64,000 nucleotides of DNA from the NCBI GenBank assembly GCA_964460845.1, contig CAYWRZ010000003.1, positions 124,001-188,000 of the forward strand. Reading direction: 5' to 3'. A program made the position numbers and the translations under genes. The notes below the pieces were generated by a model. That model did no database searches and was not told where the DNA came from. It worked only from the letters and a program-made list of their open reading frames with translations. The DNA comes from CAYWRZ01 sp964460845. GTDB taxonomy: Bacteria > Bacteroidota > Bacteroidia > Flavobacteriales_D > UBA2798. This document shows positions 19,842 through 29,027 of this stretch, in pieces (positions within the stretch are counted from its first letter, which is position 1; the number at the start of each line of letters is the position of its first letter).

Positions 19842-21713
19842 TCAACGGCCAATGTACACCATCAGCACGGAAATGTCGGAGGGAGAAATACCACTAATGC
19901 GAGAAGCTTGTCCTAAAGTAGCCGGACGAATACGCTGTAGTTTTTCGCGGGCTTCGGACGAAAGGGAACTGAGGCGCTGAAAATCGAAATCGGGGGGAAG
20001 AGGAATTTCTTCGAGACGGGTCAATTTCTGCGCCAGCTCTTCTTCTTTCCCGATGTACCCCTCGTACTTCATTTGAATCTCGGCCTGCTCAACCGCCTCT
20101 TCTTTCACCTCGCCCAGCGATTCGATAAAGGATCGGGTTTCAGCAGAGGCACGGTAGAGATCTTGTAAAGTCACCTGCGGACGCTGCAGCACATTTATCA
20201 TCTTCACTTTTTGGCGAAGGGGTTCCGTGCCTTTTTCCTGAAGACACTCATTAATGATTTCAGGTTCTATACTCTCCTTTTGAAAAAAACGAATAATCGT
20301 TTGTGTAGCCTCTTTCTTTCGTTCTACCCGGAGCAACCGTTGTGCTGAAGCTAATCCGATAGAATACGATTTTTCGGTAAGCCTTAAATCGGCATTATCC
20401 TGACGTAGTAAAATCCGGAACTCGGCACGCGAGGTAAACATACGATAAGGCTCTTCGGTACCTTTTGTAATAAGATCGTCGATTAGTACACCTATATACG
20501 CCTCGGAGCGTTTCAACACAAAAGGGTCTTTTTCTTGCACCTTAAGGTGTGCATTGATACCGGCCATGAGTCCCTGACAGGCTGCCTCTTCGTAACCCGT
20601 AGTACCGTTTATCTGTCCGGCGAAATAAAGATTCTCCACCAATTTCGTCTCGAGCGTATGCGTAAGCTGGGTAGGAGGGAAGTAATCGTATTCGATGGCA
20701 TAACCCGGACGAAAGATTTTAGCATTCTCAAAACCGGGTATTTTTCGTAAAGCTTCAAACTGCACGTCTTCGGGCAAGCTGGTAGAAAACCCGTTGACAT
20801 ATATTTCTATGGTATTCCAGCCTTCGGGTTCTACAAAAATCTGGTGCCGATCGCGATCCGCAAAGCGGTTAATCTTGTCTTCGATAGAGGGGCAGTACCG
20901 TGGCCCCAAACTTTGAATAGCCCCATTAAACATGGGCGAACGATCAAAGCCTGACCGAAGCACATCGTGTACTTCTTCGTTGGTATAAGTAATATGACAA
21001 GGTCGCTGTTGGGTAAGAGGATGGCCATCAAGATAAGAAAAACGGCCGGGGTTTTCATCGCCTGGCTGTTCCTCCATTTTAGAATAATCGAGACTTCGGC
21101 CATCTATACGGGGCGGTGTACCGGTTTTCATACGGCCTGCTTCAAACCCAAGACGCAGTAAATCTTCGGTAATTCCGTGTGCTGCTTTTTCACCCATTCG
21201 TCCGCCGCCAAATTGTTTTTCACCCACGTGAATGAGTCCGTTAAGAAAAGTCCCGTTGGTCAGCACTACTGCTTTTGCACGAAATTCTATTCCCATACCT
21301 GTACGGATGCCCACTGCTTTTCCATTTTCGACGATAAGACCCGAAGCCATATCCTGCCAAAAATCGACCAAAGGGGTTTGTTCGAGCATGAGCCTCCATT
21401 CTTCACTAAAGCGCTGCCGATCACATTGCGCCCGGGGACTCCACATCGCAGGTCCTTTCGATTTGTTGAGCATCCGAAATTGAATCGTAGCGCGATCGGT
21501 TACAATACCCGAATAACCCCCCAAGGCATCAACTTCCCTTACAATTTGTCCTTTGGCAATACCACCCATCGCAGGGTTACAAGACATTTGCCCGATGGTA
21601 TTCATGTTCATCGTCACCAGCAGCACACGCGAACCCATATTGGCCGCAGCGGCTGCCGCTTCACAGCCGGCATGGCCGGCTCCCACCACAATAATATCGT
21701 ACGATTTCCACAT
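19842..21713 (-). CDS. mnmG: tRNA uridine-5-carboxymethylaminomethyl modification enzyme MnmG (GidA)
   Basis: FAD-dependent enzyme which, with MnmE, modifies the wobble uridine of certain tRNAs. At 623 residues it has the standard length. The N-terminal dinucleotide fold VVGAGHAGCEAAAAAANMG, SCNPAMGGIAKGQIVREVDA and the GYAIEYDYFPPTQL segment are clear. It is the last gene of an operon with ybeY 28 nt upstream. A parS-like site is on each side of it. Confidence 0.98.
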   Translation of the reverse strand: MWKSYDIIVVGAGHAGCEAAAAAANMGSRVLLVTMNMNTIGQMSCNPAMGGIAKGQIVREVDALGGYSGIVTDRATIQFRMLNKSKGPAMWSPRAQCDRQRFSEEWRLMLEQTPLVDFWQDMASGLIVENGKAVGIRTGMGIEFRAKAVVLTNGTFLNGLIHVGEKQFGGGRMGEKAAHGITEDLLRLGFEAGRMKTGTPPRIDGRSLDYSKMEEQPGDENPGRFSYLDGHPLTQQRPCHITYTNEEVHDVLRSGFDRSPMFNGAIQSLGPRYCPSIEDKINRFADRDRHQIFVEPEGWNTIEIYVNGFSTSLPEDVQFEALRKIPGFENAKIFRPGYAIEYDYFPPTQLTHTLETKLVENLYFAGQINGTTGYEEAACQGLMAGINAHLKVQEKDPFVLKRSEAYIGVLIDDLITKGTEEPYRMFTSRAEFRILLRQDNADLRLTEKSYSIGLASAQRLLRVERKKEATQTIIRFFQKESIEPEIINECLQEKGTEPLRQKVKMINVLQRPQVTLQDLYRASAETRSFIESLGEVKEEAVEQAEIQMKYEGYIGKEEELAQKLTRLEEIPLPPDFDFQRLSSLSSEAREKLQRIRPATLGQASRISGISPSDISVLMVYIGR

Positions 21714-21725
21714 TGTGTTCAGAAT

Positions 21726-21741
21726 TGTTCCACGTGGAACA
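21726..21741. promoter_or_regulatory. parS-like ParB-binding palindrome 2
   Basis: A second exact copy of TGTTCCACGTGGAACA lies in the 28-bp gap between ybeY and mnmG, again touching a TGA stop codon (that of ybeY). Two exact 16-bp copies 1.9 kb apart are not expected by chance. Confidence 0.85.
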
Positions 21742-22170
21742 TCAAAAATTTCGTTTATCTAAATAGTAATTTTCTTTCTTCCGCATCCGCTGCTGCTGTG
21801 CTTTAGTCTTGTCCGAATACCCACAGAGGTGCAGTACGCCGTGGACAAGCACTCGGTGCATTTCTTCAGAAAAAGAAACGCCAAAATCGCGTGCGTTCTC
21901 CCGCACACGATCGACACTTATTACCAAATCACCACTAACCTCCTGATTTTCAGAATACTGAAACGTGATGATATCGGTAAAGTAGTCGTGATTCAAAAAC
22001 TGACGATTCACCGAAAGCAGGTATTCATCGGTACAAAGCACGATGCTGAGCGTTCCGGCTTGTTTTCCTTCTTCGGCAATTGCTGCACGAAGCCAGTCCG
22101 CAAGCTTACGCTTATGCGGCAACCGGAATGATTCATAAAGAGACTGAAAAGAGACGGAACCCAGAGACAC
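21742..22170 (-). CDS. ybeY: endoribonuclease YbeY (rRNA maturation)
   Basis: Metal-dependent RNase for 16S rRNA 3'-end maturation and ribosome quality control; 142 residues. The signature HGVLHLCGYSD gives the first two zinc histidines. The third, usually His in the HGxLHLxGYDH motif, is replaced here by a Ser-Asp context, a variation I recall from this phylum. No ATG is available in frame, so a GTG at 22170 is used. It lies 9 nt from the ATPase gene upstream. Confidence 0.9.
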   Translation of the reverse strand: MSLGSVSFQSLYESFRLPHKRKLADWLRAAIAEEGKQAGTLSIVLCTDEYLLSVNRQFLNHDYFTDIITFQYSENQEVSGDLVISVDRVRENARDFGVSFSEEMHRVLVHGVLHLCGYSDKTKAQQQRMRKKENYYLDKRNF

Positions 22171-22179
22171 TTGCGAATT

Positions 22180-22611
22180 TTAATTCACAAAGATCTTGAA
22201 TTTTAATTCAACGCGCTTGCCTTGCTCGAAAAAATTTACCTCATCGGCCAGGTGTCGCATTAAAAAGACCCCTCTGCCATTGGGTTTCTCAATATTGGCG
22301 GGGTCTGTAGGATCGGGAAGGCCTTGATAATCAAACCCATCACCCTGATCTTCCACTACAAAAAACAGATTGTTCTCCCGGTTTTCACAGACAAGGCGAA
22401 TTTGCTTGGCGGGATCCTGTTTGTTGCCATGAAGGATAGCGTTATTGACAGCTTCGGTCAGGGCGATTAAGATATTACCGTAATGATCTTCGTTGACATT
22501 AAATTCTTCGCATACCTGATCGATGAGCTTTTCTACCAGCGCCAAATTCTCCGTTTTAGACGGGAAATGAATTTCCTGGATGGTATTTGCGTACGCTTGT
22601 TCCATAAGCAT
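22180..22611 (-). CDS. HATPase_c protein of anti-sigma factor (RsbW) type
   Basis: Small ATP-binding protein of 143 residues with a single GHKL ATPase fold: LTEAVNNAILHGN (N box), VEDQGDGFDY (G1) and NGRGVFLMRHLADEV (G2). Such proteins often phosphorylate or sequester partners as serine kinases/anti-sigma factors. The start at 22611 (MLMEQAYANT) follows AAAGTAAAGAA. An earlier ATG would overlap the DUF4175 gene by 29 nt. No partner STAS gene is adjacent. Confidence 0.8.
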   Translation of the reverse strand: MLMEQAYANTIQEIHFPSKTENLALVEKLIDQVCEEFNVNEDHYGNILIALTEAVNNAILHGNKQDPAKQIRLVCENRENNLFFVVEDQGDGFDYQGLPDPTDPANIEKPNGRGVFLMRHLADEVNFFEQGKRVELKFKIFVN

Positions 22612-22615
22612 TTCT

Positions 22616-25600
22616 TTACTTTCCAATGGTATTGAAATAATCATTTACTCTATTCTTATAATAAGGTGTAAGAGAAGGAGGAATAGTTCGCAACAATTCG
22701 AGCTCTTTTTCCTTTTTCCTTTTATACTCTAAAAAGCGTAAAGAGTTACTTCTTTCCTGATCTTTCGCTTCTTCCGACTGGCGTTTTTCGTCCATTTCCC
22801 TTTCTCTGACGGCTTTTTCCGACTCCAGCAAACGCGTTAAAATATCTTGCTGACGCATAAGAGTTTGCTGTGTGATTCGACGGTTTACGATGTCTTCTTC
22901 GTTGCGTTCCATCTGTTCGGCAATTTTCCTGATTTCGTTGCCATTGCCCGATCCGTCTTTGTTGAGCTCATTGCCCAGCTCCATCAGCTTGCGGCGAATC
23001 GCTTCCTGCTTGGCTGCCATCTCGGCCAGTTCGCGACTCAATTGCCCGTCTTTCGAGGGGTTCCCTTGTCCGGGTCCTTTTTTATTTCCTTCTTTTTCAA
23101 GCTGTTTCTTAACCTGCTCCATCGTTTTAGACAGCTCTTCCTGCATTTTTTTAAGCGACTGCATCGACTGCCCCTTGCCGGGCTTGGGCTGTGAGCCTTT
23201 ATTGCTTCCGGGTTTTTTGCAAGAACCGTCGGGGTTCGATTGCGAAGCGGCCAACTGAGCCTGCATGGCCTGAAGGGCTTCGTCGAGTAGCAAGGCCAGG
23301 TTGTTAAGCGCGGTCATTGCATATTGCTGCTGGGAAGCGGCCGCCGGAGTGCGCCGTTCTCCTATTTCACGCAGGGCCGAGGTAATAGATTGGTTGATCT
23401 GCGCCATTTCTTTGTTGACAATCGGCTGTATCTGCATTACCCGCTTGCTGAGGGCAAAGAGGGAGTCCTCGATCATACGGGCATCGTCTTTGAGCTTACG
23501 CTGCTGCTGACCCAGCTTTACGTACTTCGGATCGTTGGGTGCCGTACGGGTCAATTCGGTCATTAAGGCTTCCTGATCGATAGAAAGGCGCACCAGGTTT
23601 TCGAGCAGGGCACGCATGGCGTCGATATCTTCACCCATCTGCTCTTCTTCTGCCGACTGTTGCATGGCTTCTAACTGTTGCTGAAGGCTTTGCATATCCT
23701 CAGCGGCTTTTTTCTGCGAATCGGATGCTTTTTTGCTTTTCTGCTGGGATAGCTGCTCGGAACTTTGCTGCATTTGATTTTCTATCTGCTGCTCTTCTTC
23801 GCGGGTATCGCCCAAATCGTGCTTGCGTTCCAGCTCCTCGTTAAGCTCACGCAGCTTTTCCATGTCTTCGCGCAGCTTTTCAAACTCTTTGTTCAATTCC
23901 TCCTGCTTTTGCTGCTGGGCGGCATTTTCCTTCGGATTTTTGGCGGTTTCTTCCGACAGTTTTTGCTGTTCCTCGGCCAATTTTTCCAGCTTATCGCTTA
24001 TCTCTCCGAGCTTTTGATCAAATTCCAACTGACGGAAAAGCTCCAATGAGCGGTCGAGCTCTTTTTCGAGGTCTTTCTGCGAAAGCTCTACCTGATCAAG
24101 GTTTTCCTGTAGCTTGTTTTTATCCAGCTTTTCGAGCAATTGCTGCAGTTCGTCGTACAATTTTTTCATGTCTTCCGACATGAGTTTTTCAAACATCTCT
24201 TCTAGCTGTTGCTGTTTTTCGAAGAGCTCGGGATTGGGCTGGGTAAATTCGTTTTTCAGGTTGTTCTGCTGCTGGTTTTGCCGGCGTATCTGATCCACAC
24301 GTTGCTGAAGCTGCTGTTGACGTTCCATCAGGTTTTCGAGCTTATTTTTCTCCTGCCAGCCCAAATTTTTCTTTTGCAGCATTTCCTGCTTTATCTGTTT
24401 GGTTTCGCGGTTGAGCTTGCGGGTTTCTTCGAGCGCTTTTTCCATGTCTTTTTTCAGCGCGTCGTTGCTCTTGTCATTCTGTTCGCCAATTTCGCGAAGG
24501 GTTGGTGCTTTGAACACCCGGGTCGCCGAGCGGGTTGCTTTGGGTCCACGGATACCGTCGTTATCGGTCACTATAAAATAATACTCTACCTGATCGCCGG
24601 GTTGCAGGGGTAAGCTGCTGAGATCCCAAAAATAGATGAACTGATCAGCAGAAGCACCTCGGTTAAAAGGCACTTGAACGCTCTGTATTCCGGCAGGAGC
24701 AAGGGAATCGGTCGGGTTAAGAAAGCGATAATGGAAGGTAAGTGAGGTAAGCGCATAATCGTCACTGATTTCGCCCATAAAGTAACGGCGGCGCTGACTC
24801 AGGCTGTCTTGCTGCTCTTCGACGCTTATTCTCGGATACTGGTCGGGAACCACGTTGAGGTAATAGGCCACCGAATCTTTAGCGGTATGATGCCGGTTAC
24901 GAGTACGAATCGAATACGCGCCCGATCGGATCAAGGGGGTATTCAAGGCAAACTGTTCGGAAGCCGAAGGTTTCAACACAAGCAGTGTATCGGCAAAAGT
25001 GACCAGCAGTTCTTCTGTACTGCGGGTATGAAACACCCAGCGGGCCACGGTGCCTTCGGGTACAGAGAGATCGCCGTCGTTCGACACGGTTTTGGGTGCG
25101 ATGCCGGTATAGGCTGGAAAGCGGAGATGGATATCAAAACGCAGAAGTGTCGGATTGGGAATGGTCTTCAGTTCGTAAGCCGGAGAATGAAAGCCGGCCG
25201 CCGTAAGCTTAAACTGTTGATTTTTATTCACTTTCCGGAAGGTATAAGCAAAACGGCGTTTATCGAGCGCTTCCATGCGGTAGCTCATCGCGCCAGTTTC
25301 GAGAAAGACGGCATCGGGTACAGCCTCTCCTTCCATTTTAACGACAAGGCGGAAATCTTCTAATTCTGCCACTTCGAGCTTATCGGTTTCGAGCACAAAT
25401 CGAAAAGGGGCTTGCTTTTCAAATTCCTGATCGTACTGCACAATACGGCGGGTGCCTTCGGTAAGCAAGCTGGGTGCGGCAAAGAGCAGCACCAGCATAA
25501 CCAGAAGTGGGGGCAGGGCAAAGCGCAGGTAACGCCGGTTGCGGCGCAGATCGATGGCAGCGGTAAAAGAAATGGGCTTGAGTTCCGTAATTTTTTGGTC

Positions 25601-25999
25601 GATACCCGCCTGTAACAAATCCAACTGAGTCTCCGAAAGCTCGGCCTGCTTTCTCAGTTGCAGGGTATTGATGACCTTATCGTTCACGCCGGGAAAATGC
25701 CTGCCGATAATACGGGCGGCCTGTTCGTGTGAAATGATACGCCCCAAGCGGAAATAACGCACCAGGGGATTGATGATCCAAACCGCCAATACGTAAAGAA
25801 AAACGGTACACCAACTGAAAAAAAGCACCTGACGACCCGTTTTCCCAAAGTCGGCCGCATAATCGAGCAACAAAGCCAACAGCCAGGCCAGCAGGGTAAG
25901 CGAAAAACCGAGGATGAGCCCTCGAATCAGCTTATTGGTGTAGTACTTGCGGATAAACCCGTCAAGCTTCCGAATCAGTATTTGAAAATTATCCTGCAT
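22616..25999 (-). CDS. DUF4175 family membrane protein with long coiled coil
   Basis: 1127 residues. The ATG at 25999 (MQDNFQILIRKLDGF) is preferred over an in-frame TTG. Three membrane helices lie near residues 25-50, 57-82 and 150-172. A beta-rich extracytoplasmic part follows (about 180-500), then a very Gln/Glu/Lys-rich coiled coil (about 500-1000). The family is conserved in Bacteroidota but its function is unknown. It heads the operon with the ATPase, ybeY and mnmG. Confidence 0.85.
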   Translation of the reverse strand: MQDNFQILIRKLDGFIRKYYTNKLIRGLILGFSLTLLAWLLALLLDYAADFGKTGRQVLFFSWCTVFLYVLAVWIINPLVRYFRLGRIISHEQAARIIGRHFPGVNDKVINTLQLRKQAELSETQLDLLQAGIDQKITELKPISFTAAIDLRRNRRYLRFALPPLLVMLVLLFAAPSLLTEGTRRIVQYDQEFEKQAPFRFVLETDKLEVAELEDFRLVVKMEGEAVPDAVFLETGAMSYRMEALDKRRFAYTFRKVNKNQQFKLTAAGFHSPAYELKTIPNPTLLRFDIHLRFPAYTGIAPKTVSNDGDLSVPEGTVARWVFHTRSTEELLVTFADTLLVLKPSASEQFALNTPLIRSGAYSIRTRNRHHTAKDSVAYYLNVVPDQYPRISVEEQQDSLSQRRRYFMGEISDDYALTSLTFHYRFLNPTDSLAPAGIQSVQVPFNRGASADQFIYFWDLSSLPLQPGDQVEYYFIVTDNDGIRGPKATRSATRVFKAPTLREIGEQNDKSNDALKKDMEKALEETRKLNRETKQIKQEMLQKKNLGWQEKNKLENLMERQQQLQQRVDQIRRQNQQQNNLKNEFTQPNPELFEKQQQLEEMFEKLMSEDMKKLYDELQQLLEKLDKNKLQENLDQVELSQKDLEKELDRSLELFRQLEFDQKLGEISDKLEKLAEEQQKLSEETAKNPKENAAQQQKQEELNKEFEKLREDMEKLRELNEELERKHDLGDTREEEQQIENQMQQSSEQLSQQKSKKASDSQKKAAEDMQSLQQQLEAMQQSAEEEQMGEDIDAMRALLENLVRLSIDQEALMTELTRTAPNDPKYVKLGQQQRKLKDDARMIEDSLFALSKRVMQIQPIVNKEMAQINQSITSALREIGERRTPAAASQQQYAMTALNNLALLLDEALQAMQAQLAASQSNPDGSCKKPGSNKGSQPKPGKGQSMQSLKKMQEELSKTMEQVKKQLEKEGNKKGPGQGNPSKDGQLSRELAEMAAKQEAIRRKLMELGNELNKDGSGNGNEIRKIAEQMERNEEDIVNRRITQQTLMRQQDILTRLLESEKAVREREMDEKRQSEEAKDQERSNSLRFLEYKRKKEKELELLRTIPPSLTPYYKNRVNDYFNTIGK

Positions 26000-26134
26000 G
26001 CACGCGCTGTCCAAAGCTTTCGTTTTACGTATAATCCGGCATTTTGTTTCAAGCCGATCGGCAAAAAAATAAAGGCACGTTCACTCTTCCGGTAAGGGCT
26101 TGTTCAGATACGATCTTTTTCCTTCGATTTCAAT

Positions 26135-26142
26135 TATCTTTG
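26135..26142 (+). promoter_or_regulatory. gltX -7 box
   Basis: TATCTTTG matches TAnnTTTG and lies 18 nt before the ATG at 26160. Because it sits inside the upstream extension of the reading frame, the later ATG is the likely start. Confidence 0.55.
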
Positions 26143-26159
26143 CCCGCAAAACCGATAAA

Positions 26160-27698
26160 ATGAGCGATAGACGAGTAAGGGTGCGTTTTGCCCCAAGTCC
26201 TACGGGACCGCTACACATGGGCGGAGTGCGTACTGCACTGTACAATTACCTGTTTGCTAAAAAACACGGCGGCGATTTCCTGCTGCGTATAGAAGATACC
26301 GACCAAAACCGTTTTGTACCGGGCGCTGAAGCCTATATCATCGAATCGCTGAAATGGTGTGGGATAGAACCCAACGAAGGACTCGGTTTCGGCGAAGGCC
26401 CCCATGTACCTTATCGCCAAAGCGAGCGCAAAGAAGCGGGTATTTACCGTCAGTATGCCGAGCAGCTTGTCGAAGCGGGCTATGCGTATTACGCTTTTGA
26501 CACGACAGAAGAGCTAGAAGAAATGCGCAAAAGACTCGAAGCGGCTAAAGTTGCTTCGCCTTCGTACAACGCCATCACGCGGCAGCAGATGAAAAACTCG
26601 CTGACCCTGCCCGAAGACGAGGTAAAACGTCGTATTGCGGCGGGCGACCCTTACGTGGTGCGCATCAAAATTCCGCGCAACGAAGAGATTCGGCTCAAAG
26701 ACATTATCCGTGGCTGGGTAGTGGTAAACAGTGCCCAGTTAGACGACAAAGTGCTGTTCAAATCGGACGGCATGCCGACTTACCACCTGGCGAATGTGGT
26801 GGACGATTACCTGATGAAAATTACCCACGTGATACGGGGCGAGGAATGGCTTCCTTCGGCACCCCTGCACGTACTGTTATACCGTTACTTAGGCTGGGAA
26901 GAAGTGATGCCCGAATTTGCCCACCTTCCGTTGCTGCTCAAGCCCGACGGCAACGGCAAGCTCAGCAAGCGCGATGGCGACCGACTGGGATTCCCGGTAT
27001 TCCCGCTGGAATGGAAGGATCCTTCTTCGCAGGAAATTTCTTCGGGTTACCGCGAAAAAGGCTATTTCCCCGAAGCATTTATCAATATGCTGGCCCTGCT
27101 GGGCTGGCACAGCAGTGGTAATCAGGAATTATTTACCCTCGAAGAGCTGGTGCAGGAGTTTTCACTGGAAAGAGTGAGCAAAGCCGGCGCTAAATTCGAT
27201 CCCGAAAAATCGAAATGGTTCAACCAGCAATACCTGCGTAAATACAGTGCGGCTGAACTGGCTGCGCTTTGGGCGCCTTCGCTCGAAAAAAAGGGCATTC
27301 GCGTTTCAGACGCTTACCTGACGGAAGTGTGTAGGCTGTTGCAGGAAAAAGCCCATTTTCTTTACGAATTCGACGAACTGGGTGCTTACTTTTTTGAAGC
27401 GCCTTCGACCTACGATGCCGAAGTGATCAAAAAGCGCTGGAACGAAAAAGCGGCCGCTTTCCTCACAGAAATCAGCAATGCGTTGAAAGACTTAGCCCCT
27501 TTCGATTCCGCAAATGCAGAGCGCATTTTTAAAGAAACCTGCGAAAAAACAGGTGTAAAAACCGGCGAAGTGATGCAGCTTTTCAGGGTATGCCTGAGCG
27601 GTGTGGGTGGCGGACCGGTATTGTTTGATATTGTAGCGCTATTAGGCCGTGAGGAAACCGTGAAACGCCTCGACAATGCCTTGTCGCGCTTAAGCTAA
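26160..27698 (+). CDS. gltX: glutamate--tRNA ligase
   Basis: Class I aminoacyl-tRNA synthetase charging tRNA-Glu; 512 residues. The HIGH-type motif is in RFAPSPTGPLHMGGVRTALY at the N-terminus. The KMSKS equivalent is KLSKRDGD near residue 265. The start ATG at 26160 gives the normal N-terminus MSDRRVRVRFAPSPTG. It is followed 6 nt later by folB. Confidence 0.97.
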   Translation: MSDRRVRVRFAPSPTGPLHMGGVRTALYNYLFAKKHGGDFLLRIEDTDQNRFVPGAEAYIIESLKWCGIEPNEGLGFGEGPHVPYRQSERKEAGIYRQYAEQLVEAGYAYYAFDTTEELEEMRKRLEAAKVASPSYNAITRQQMKNSLTLPEDEVKRRIAAGDPYVVRIKIPRNEEIRLKDIIRGWVVVNSAQLDDKVLFKSDGMPTYHLANVVDDYLMKITHVIRGEEWLPSAPLHVLLYRYLGWEEVMPEFAHLPLLLKPDGNGKLSKRDGDRLGFPVFPLEWKDPSSQEISSGYREKGYFPEAFINMLALLGWHSSGNQELFTLEELVQEFSLERVSKAGAKFDPEKSKWFNQQYLRKYSAAELAALWAPSLEKKGIRVSDAYLTEVCRLLQEKAHFLYEFDELGAYFFEAPSTYDAEVIKKRWNEKAAAFLTEISNALKDLAPFDSANAERIFKETCEKTGVKTGEVMQLFRVCLSGVGGGPVLFDIVALLGREETVKRLDNALSRLS

Positions 27699-27704
27699 AG
27701 GAAT

Positions 27705-28058
27705 ATGGGAACTGTTTCGATCCATCAGCTTTCCGTATATGGCTACCATGGCTGCCTACCCGAAGAGGCTGTTATTGGTACGAATTACAGCTTAGACATT
27801 GATGTGGAGCTGGACATTTCGAAAGCCGTGGCAGAAGACGACCTTTCGGCTACCGCAGACTACGTGGTGATTACGCGCCTCGTACACGAAGAAATGGCTA
27901 TTCGCAGCAAGCTTATCGAGCATGTATGCGGGCGTATCCTGAAGCGTATCCGCAGCGCATTTCCACAGGCCGGGCGTATTCGTGTTACCTTATTTAAGCA
28001 TAGTCCGCCGGCCAACGGCAACGTACAAAAAGTAAGCGTAACCCTGAGCGACGGATAA
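27705..28058 (+). CDS. folB: dihydroneopterin aldolase
   Basis: 117-residue folate-biosynthesis enzyme cleaving dihydroneopterin to 6-hydroxymethyl-dihydropterin and glycolaldehyde. Conserved segments are GYHGCLPEEAVIGTNYSLDI near the N-terminus, TADYVVITRLV, and the catalytic-loop region KLIEHVCGRIL. Probably co-transcribed with gltX. Confidence 0.93.
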   Translation: MGTVSIHQLSVYGYHGCLPEEAVIGTNYSLDIDVELDISKAVAEDDLSATADYVVITRLVHEEMAIRSKLIEHVCGRILKRIRSAFPQAGRIRVTLFKHSPPANGNVQKVSVTLSDG

Positions 28059-28086
28059 ATGCCGCCGAAAAGATCGGGGCAGGTGA

Positions 28087-28116
28087 TTGTAGAATGCCGG
28101 GGAATGTGTAAATTCG
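28087..28116 (+). promoter_or_regulatory. tRNA-Cys promoter
   Basis: TTG (28087-28089), a 19-nt spacer and TAAATTCG (28109-28116, one mismatch to TAnnTTTG) lie about 20 nt before the mature tRNA. Confidence 0.45.
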
Positions 28117-28135
28117 CAGACCTTAACCGGTAAAC

Positions 28136-28206
28136 GGTTCCGTGGCCGAGTGGCTAGGCAGAGGTCTGCAAAACCTTGTACAGCAGTTCGAATCTGCTCG
28201 GAACCT
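28136..28206 (+). tRNA. tRNA-Cys (GCA)
   Basis: 71 nt that fold as a cloverleaf. The acceptor stem GGTTCCG/CGGAACC has 7 perfect pairs. The anticodon loop CTGCAAA gives anticodon GCA. The T-arm is AGCAG-TTCGAAT-CTGCT. The discriminator base is U, as expected for tRNA-Cys. The CCA end is not encoded. Confidence 0.96.
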
Positions 28207-28211
28207 CTTAG

Positions 28212-28238
28212 AAAGGAAGCCTTGTGCTTCCTTTTTTT
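28212..28238 (+). terminator. tRNA-Cys terminator
   Basis: AAAGGAAGC (28212-28220) pairs with GCTTCCTTT (28226-28234), and the T-run extends to 28238. It begins 6 nt after the tRNA. Confidence 0.85.
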
Positions 28239-28262
28239 GTTAGCTACAAAAGGGGATAAGGC

Positions 28263-29015
28263 TTATACGAGGTTAAGCCGATTTACCAGATCGTCTTTGT
28301 AAGACCCACCGATAGGGATGGTTTTTTTATCGTTTTCGAGCGTCAGGTTGGGCAGATCGATAGCGGCAATCTTGTCGATACGCACAATGAAAGAGCGGTG
28401 TACCCGGATAAAATCGCTGGAGGGCATTTTCTTCTCGATGTCTTTCATGGTAGAATGGATGGTGTAACGGCTGTTGAGCGTGTTGATCACCACATAATCT
28501 TTGAGCGCTTCGATGTAATAAATTTCGCGGGTATTGAGCTTGATGAGCCTGGAGTTGGATTTGACGAAGATATAGTCTTTCGACTCCTTGTTTTCGACGA
28601 TAGAATACAGCAAATCCCTTTCTTTCATGATTTCCCTTTCCTTCTTGTGCTTGTAGAGCGCCATTTCGATAGAAGTATGGAGATCAATTTCTTTAAAAGG
28701 CTTGATAATATAGCCGTAGGGCTCGGTCACTTTCGCTTTGGAAAGGGTGCCTTCGTCGGCGTAGGCCGTCAGGAAAATAACGGGAATGCCTTCGTTCTTT
28801 TTGATTTCGGAAGCCGCTTCAATACCGTTGATTTGCCCTTTGAGCATAATGTCCATCAGCACGATATCGGGTCTCAGCTCGCTGGCCAGGGCGATGGCTT
28901 TTTCTCCGGTAGAAGAAGCGCCTACCACATTATACCCGAGCTTGGTCAGACTTTGCTGAATATCCTTCGAAACAATACTTTCGTCTTCTACTACTAAGAC
29001 CGTCGTTTTGGACAT
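28263..29015 (-). CDS. LytTR-family response regulator
   Basis: 250 residues: a receiver domain (1-120) with phosphoacceptor Asp55 in PDIVLMDIML, the acidic pair E10/D11 and the lysine in YIIKPF. A short linker then leads to a LytTR DNA-binding domain (about 145-250: IYYIEALKDYVVI, FIRVHRSFIVRIDKI). It probably binds direct repeats upstream of target genes. It follows the histidine kinase gene by 12 nt and is its likely partner. Confidence 0.92.
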   Translation of the reverse strand: MSKTTVLVVEDESIVSKDIQQSLTKLGYNVVGASSTGEKAIALASELRPDIVLMDIMLKGQINGIEAASEIKKNEGIPVIFLTAYADEGTLSKAKVTEPYGYIIKPFKEIDLHTSIEMALYKHKKEREIMKERDLLYSIVENKESKDYIFVKSNSRLIKLNTREIYYIEALKDYVVINTLNSRYTIHSTMKDIEKKMPSSDFIRVHRSFIVRIDKIAAIDLPNLTLENDKKTIPIGGSYKDDLVNRLNLV

Positions 29016-29027
29016 ATCCGGCAGGAT

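Noticed and set aside
22616..25999. Plus-strand frames with several hydrophobic stretches opposite the DUF4175 gene
   Set aside because: They are antisense to a Gln/Glu/Lys-rich coiled coil, which mechanically gives Leu/Phe-rich shadows.
26825..26840. CACGTG-centred word in gltX (CCCACGTGATA) as a parS site
   Set aside because: Flanking bases do not match GTTNCACGTGAAAC; it lies in conserved coding sequence. The same holds for CCCACGTGAAT in mnmG near 21225.
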